DNA of 8,867 bases from Gemmatimonadota bacterium (GTDB lineage: Bacteria; Gemmatimonadota; Gemmatimonadetes; Gemmatimonadales; GWC2-71-9), in the NCBI GenBank assembly GCA_017889745.1, contig JAGGAG010000113.1:1-8867 (forward strand), read 5' to 3'. Shown piece by piece: positions 6,810 to 8,867 of this stretch. Under the pieces are notes generated by a model. That model was given only the letters and a program-made list of their open reading frames with translations. It did not search any database and had not been told where the DNA came from. Each line of letters begins with the position of its first letter. Within the stretch, counting starts at the first letter, position 1. Position numbers and translations under genes: made by a program.

Positions 6810-7926
6810 CGGGCTCGGGCAGTGCCGCGAGGAGGTCGGTGCCGATCTCGGCGACCTGCCAGCGGCGGACTGAAGGGATGTCGGCCATGTCCTTGAGGGT
6901 CGATGGATTGGCGCGCGCGATCGCCTCGAGCGTTCCGTTGGGACAGAGCACGCCGGGCTGCAGGGGGTAGCGTGCCGCGAGGCGGTTCCGCACCAGCTTG
7001 AGTCGCTCCAGGCGGGCGTCGAGCGCGGGATCTGTGGCGCGACGGGGTGGCCGCTCGATTCGTGGCAGCTGGCCCTCGGGGAGGGCAAGCGCCTCCTCTA
7101 CCGCGGCAAGGAGCTGGCGGCCGCGCCGCTCGGCCTGATCAGGGCCGATACCGGGAATCTTCTTGAGCGCGTCCATGTCCCGCGGCGGCGCCTTGGCCAT
7201 GGCCAGAATCGGCTCGTTGTTCAGGATCCGGAACGCGGCCCGGTCGAGCCGCTTCGCCTGCTCGTCACGCCACTGATACACCGACCGCAGCACCGCGAGC
7301 TCGCGGGGCTTGAGGAGCCTGGCACCCTTGAGCCGAAGCCAGCCTGGCTCCACGTCCTCGGCATCCCAGCGCGACCCCTCCATCACCACGAACTCTTCCT
7401 CGGCCCAGGCCAGGCGCCCCAGTTCAATCAGCCGGCTGCGCATGATGTCCCGCAGCTCGGCGAGATGCCTGGTGTCGGTCGCCGCGTAGGCGAGCATTTC
7501 CTCCGACAGCGGGCGGATCGACCAGTCGGCTCGCTGGAAGCGCTTGTCGATACGAAGCTGCAGGTACTTCTCGAGGAGCGCGGCGAGCCCGATGCCAGGC
7601 TCGTCGAGGAGCTGGGCGGCCACCCGGGTGTCGAAGAGGTGGGTGGCCTGGAAGCCGAACTCCTGGTGGAGGAGGCGCAGGTCGTAGTCGGCATCGTGGA
7701 ACACCACCTCGATGCCCGGGTCGGCGAGCATGGCGCCAAAGGCCGAGAGATCAGGCACGGCAAGCGGGTCCACCACCACGGTCTCCTCGCGCGAGGAAAG
7801 CTGCAGGAGGTAGACGCGGTCCAGGTATTTGTGGAAGCTGGCAGCCTCGGTGTCGACTGCCACCAGACCGGTGGCAGCGAAGCGGGGCATAAGCCGGTCG
7901 AACGATGCCTGATCCGCAATCAGCAT
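6787..7926 (-). CDS. rnd: ribonuclease D (DEDDy 3'-5' exonuclease with two HRDC domains)
   Basis: A 379-residue cytoplasmic exonuclease that trims 3' ends of tRNA precursors and other structured RNAs; E. coli RNase D is 375 residues with the same layout. Exo I is VAVDTEA with D25 and E27; Exo II is HDADYDLRLL with D82; Exo III is YAATD with Y147 and D151, making it DEDDy type. The first HRDC domain spans about 205-280 (including LKKIPGIGPDQAERRG) and the second about 297-370. All four acidic residues are present, so it should be active. An in-frame GTG at 7971 would add 15 low-complexity residues (MPSRNSSSAPASADN). I prefer the ATG at 7926 because family members start close to the first strand; neither start has a Shine-Dalgarno. 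It is convergent with the MIP18 gene, sharing 23 bp at the ends. Confidence 0.92.
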   Translation of the reverse strand: MLIADQASFDRLMPRFAATGLVAVDTEAASFHKYLDRVYLLQLSSREETVVVDPLAVPDLSAFGAMLADPGIEVVFHDADYDLRLLHQEFGFQATHLFDTRVAAQLLDEPGIGLAALLEKYLQLRIDKRFQRADWSIRPLSEEMLAYAATDTRHLAELRDIMRSRLIELGRLAWAEEEFVVMEGSRWDAEDVEPGWLRLKGARLLKPRELAVLRSVYQWRDEQAKRLDRAAFRILNNEPILAMAKAPPRDMDALKKIPGIGPDQAERRGRQLLAAVEEALALPEGQLPRIERPPRRATDPALDARLERLKLVRNRLAARYPLQPGVLCPNGTLEAIARANPSTLKDMADIPSVRRWQVAEIGTDLLAALPEPVSNPGTP

Positions 7927-7971
7927 GTTGTCGGCCGAAGCCGGGGCGGACGAGGAGTTACGGGAAGGCAC

Positions 7972-8161
7972 GCCGGAAAATTGGGCTAGGCCGGTCCGTG
8001 CGGCAACCCTGCACCAGTCAAACGCTTAGAAGAGCCACTTGAAGGGCCGTGCGATGCGTCAGTTACAGCCACTGTCGCGTTAATGACGAGATAGTGTCGT
8101 GATAGTAGTGCTATATAACTGTGCCGCGAGCCGGACTAGCATGTGGCCACGACGGCTTTCG
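7972..8161. other. intergenic region with AT-rich island
   Basis: I find no gene here. Bases 8081-8120 contain only 14 G/C in 40, far below the surrounding DNA. The island carries GATAGT twice in direct orientation (8090-8095 and 8101-8106, 11 bp apart) and a TATATA (8112-8117). On the minus strand it lies 190 or so bases upstream of rnd, and a TTGACT match to a -35 box sits at 8016-8021 without a matching -10. It most likely holds the rnd promoter and perhaps an operator, but no single promoter is convincing. Confidence 0.35.
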
Positions 8162-8332
8162 TCATTCGCGCTGGGACACCTGCTCGAGCCCCGCGGCAAC
8201 CTCGTCCAGGGCCTTGCTCAGCACCTTGAAGAACTCGGCGTCGGGTTGTGGGGTGCCGCCCATGGCGGCGTCCAGCTGGAGCTTCCGCGCCAGCCGCGCG
8301 GCGTGGCGGATGTAGTCGGTGGGTGGCTTCAT
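8162..8332 (-). CDS. 56-residue hypothetical small protein
   Basis: ATG at 8330-8332 to TGA at 8162-8164. The product begins MKPPTDYIRHAARLARKLQL and ends LEQVSQRE, with two predicted amphipathic helices (about 6-21 and 31-54) joined by AAMGGTPQPD. There is no signal peptide or membrane segment, and I do not recognise a family. The codons strongly favour G/C at the third position, as in the confident genes, and the sequence is protein-like rather than the Arg/Pro-rich sequence of chance frames here; the overlapping frames look much worse. No Shine-Dalgarno is visible; the DNA directly upstream is the C-rich complement of the heptamer repeat. It lies about 235 bp upstream of rnd and is divergent from the thioesterase. 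It may be a cytoplasmic helical-hairpin protein. Confidence 0.6.
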   Translation of the reverse strand: MKPPTDYIRHAARLARKLQLDAAMGGTPQPDAEFFKVLSKALDEVAAGLEQVSQRE

Positions 8333-8342
8333 TGGGTGCGTT

Positions 8343-8377
8343 GGGTTGGGGGTTGAGGGTCGAGGGTCCAGAGTTGA
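8343..8377 (+). repeat. heptanucleotide tandem repeat, consensus GGGTTGA, G-quadruplex capable
   Basis: Five adjacent seven-base units read GGGTTGG, GGGTTGA, GGGTCGA, GGGTCCA and GAGTTGA (8343, 8350, 8357, 8364, 8371). Four G-runs (8343-8345, 8348-8352, 8357-8359, 8364-8366) separated by 2, 4 and 4 bases satisfy the usual intramolecular G-quadruplex pattern on the plus strand. The tract sits in the 74-bp divergent gap between the small gene and the thioesterase. Confidence 0.7.
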
Positions 8378-8406
8378 GGAATGCTAACCCGGGCGTACCT
8401 TCCACC

Positions 8407-8867
8407 ATGGCCGTCCCCGAAATCGACATCACCGTCTATCCCGACGAGTGTGACGCATTTGGTCACCTGAACCAGGCCTCATTCCTGAGCCTGTTCGAGC
8501 GCGCGCGCTGGGAAATGCTGGCGCGCGGTCCGGGCATGGACGTGTTCACGGTTCAAGGCGCCTGGCCGGCGGTTCGCAAGACGGCCATCGACTATCACGC
8601 GCCGGCCTTTCCCGGCGACGTGCTGCGTTTCCACCAGGCCCTCACCCATCATGGCCGCACCAGCTTCACGATGCGGCAGACGGCGCGCCGGGTGAGCGAC
8701 GACCGGCTCATAGCCACAGCGGAGTTCGTGTTCGTGTGCATCGATCGCGGCGGTCGCCCGACCCCCGTGCCGCCCGACCTGGGGCAGTTCCTCACCACGC
8801 GCCCGCTCGAGCCACCGGGGGTGCAGCGCATGACGGTGAACGGGGTGAGCCTGGCGGTGGAGGTGAG
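8407..8867 (+). CDS. hotdog-fold acyl-CoA thioesterase (4HBT/YbgC-like), partial, possibly fused to an alpha/beta hydrolase
   Basis: ATG at 8407-8409; the frame is open to the window edge (153 codons plus two bases), so the gene is cut off. Residues 7-130 form a 4-hydroxybenzoyl-CoA thioesterase-type hotdog domain: YPDECDAFGHLNQASFLSLF (11-30) with D16 at the catalytic Asp position and GHLN for the usual G-H/V-V-N, a central helix ERARWEMLARG, the strand AIDYHAPAFPGD, and ATAEFVFVCID. Such enzymes hydrolyse acyl-CoA or acyl-ACP thioesters in the cytoplasm. A normal single-domain protein would end near residue 135-145, but here the frame runs on through M142 TVNGVSLAVEV, which resembles the opening strand of alpha/beta hydrolases. 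No Shine-Dalgarno is visible before 8407. Confidence 0.82.
   Translation, partial: MAVPEIDITVYPDECDAFGHLNQASFLSLFERARWEMLARGPGMDVFTVQGAWPAVRKTAIDYHAPAFPGDVLRFHQALTHHGRTSFTMRQTARRVSDDRLIATAEFVFVCIDRGGRPTPVPPDLGQFLTTRPLEPPGVQRMTVNGVSLAVEV

Noticed and set aside
8060..8121. Inverted repeat CAGTTA ... TAACTG flanking the AT-rich island
   Set aside because: Arms are only six bases with a 50-bp spacer and do not extend, which is expected by chance.
8136..8432. 98-codon minus-strand frame over the small gene
   Set aside because: It reads the heptamer repeat as protein and is Arg/Ala-rich afterwards; the 56-codon frame has far better codon use and protein-like sequence.

Overview
This is a GC-rich bacterial chromosomal window with tightly packed genes. 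Third codon positions are strongly G/C biased, many genes overlap or nearly touch, and the one clear signal peptide ends in the pattern LAAQ. Together with the gene types (membrane-anchored matrixin-like protease, exported serine hydrolase, MIP18-type factor, RNase D with two HRDC domains) this suggests a Gram-negative such as a Gemmatimonadota member. That assignment is an inference from style and content; no marker gene in the window proves it. There are no rRNA or tRNA genes, CRISPR arrays, transposases or phage genes.

Layout. Left edge: a possible gene tail (2-55) and a small C-terminally anchored membrane protein (119-616, +). Next, two genes on the minus strand, apparently one operon: an MMPL/RND-type transporter (4322 to 2034) followed after 9 bp by an APC-family amino-acid permease (2024 to 606). 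A short divergent gap (4323-4409) separates them from a plus-strand run: an anchored zinc metalloprotease (4410-5231), an exported serine beta-lactamase-like hydrolase (5306-6475) and a MIP18/DUF59 iron-sulfur assembly protein (6510-6809). RNase D (7926 to 6787, -) converges on this run with overlapping ends. Right edge: an AT-rich intergenic stretch, a 56-residue minus-strand small gene (8332 to 8162), a heptanucleotide repeat tract able to form a G-quadruplex (8343-8377), and a hotdog thioesterase (8407 to the edge) whose frame continues into what looks like the start of an alpha/beta hydrolase.

How the genes relate. The centre is mostly cell-envelope biology: two transporters on one side of the divergent promoter region, an anchored protease and a periplasmic hydrolase on the other. 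The MIP18 protein and RNase D are housekeeping. I see no clear novel multi-gene system. The best leads are the apparent thioesterase/hydrolase fusion at the right edge, the heptamer repeat tract upstream of it, the unlisted small gene, and possible leaderless transcription from the divergent gap.
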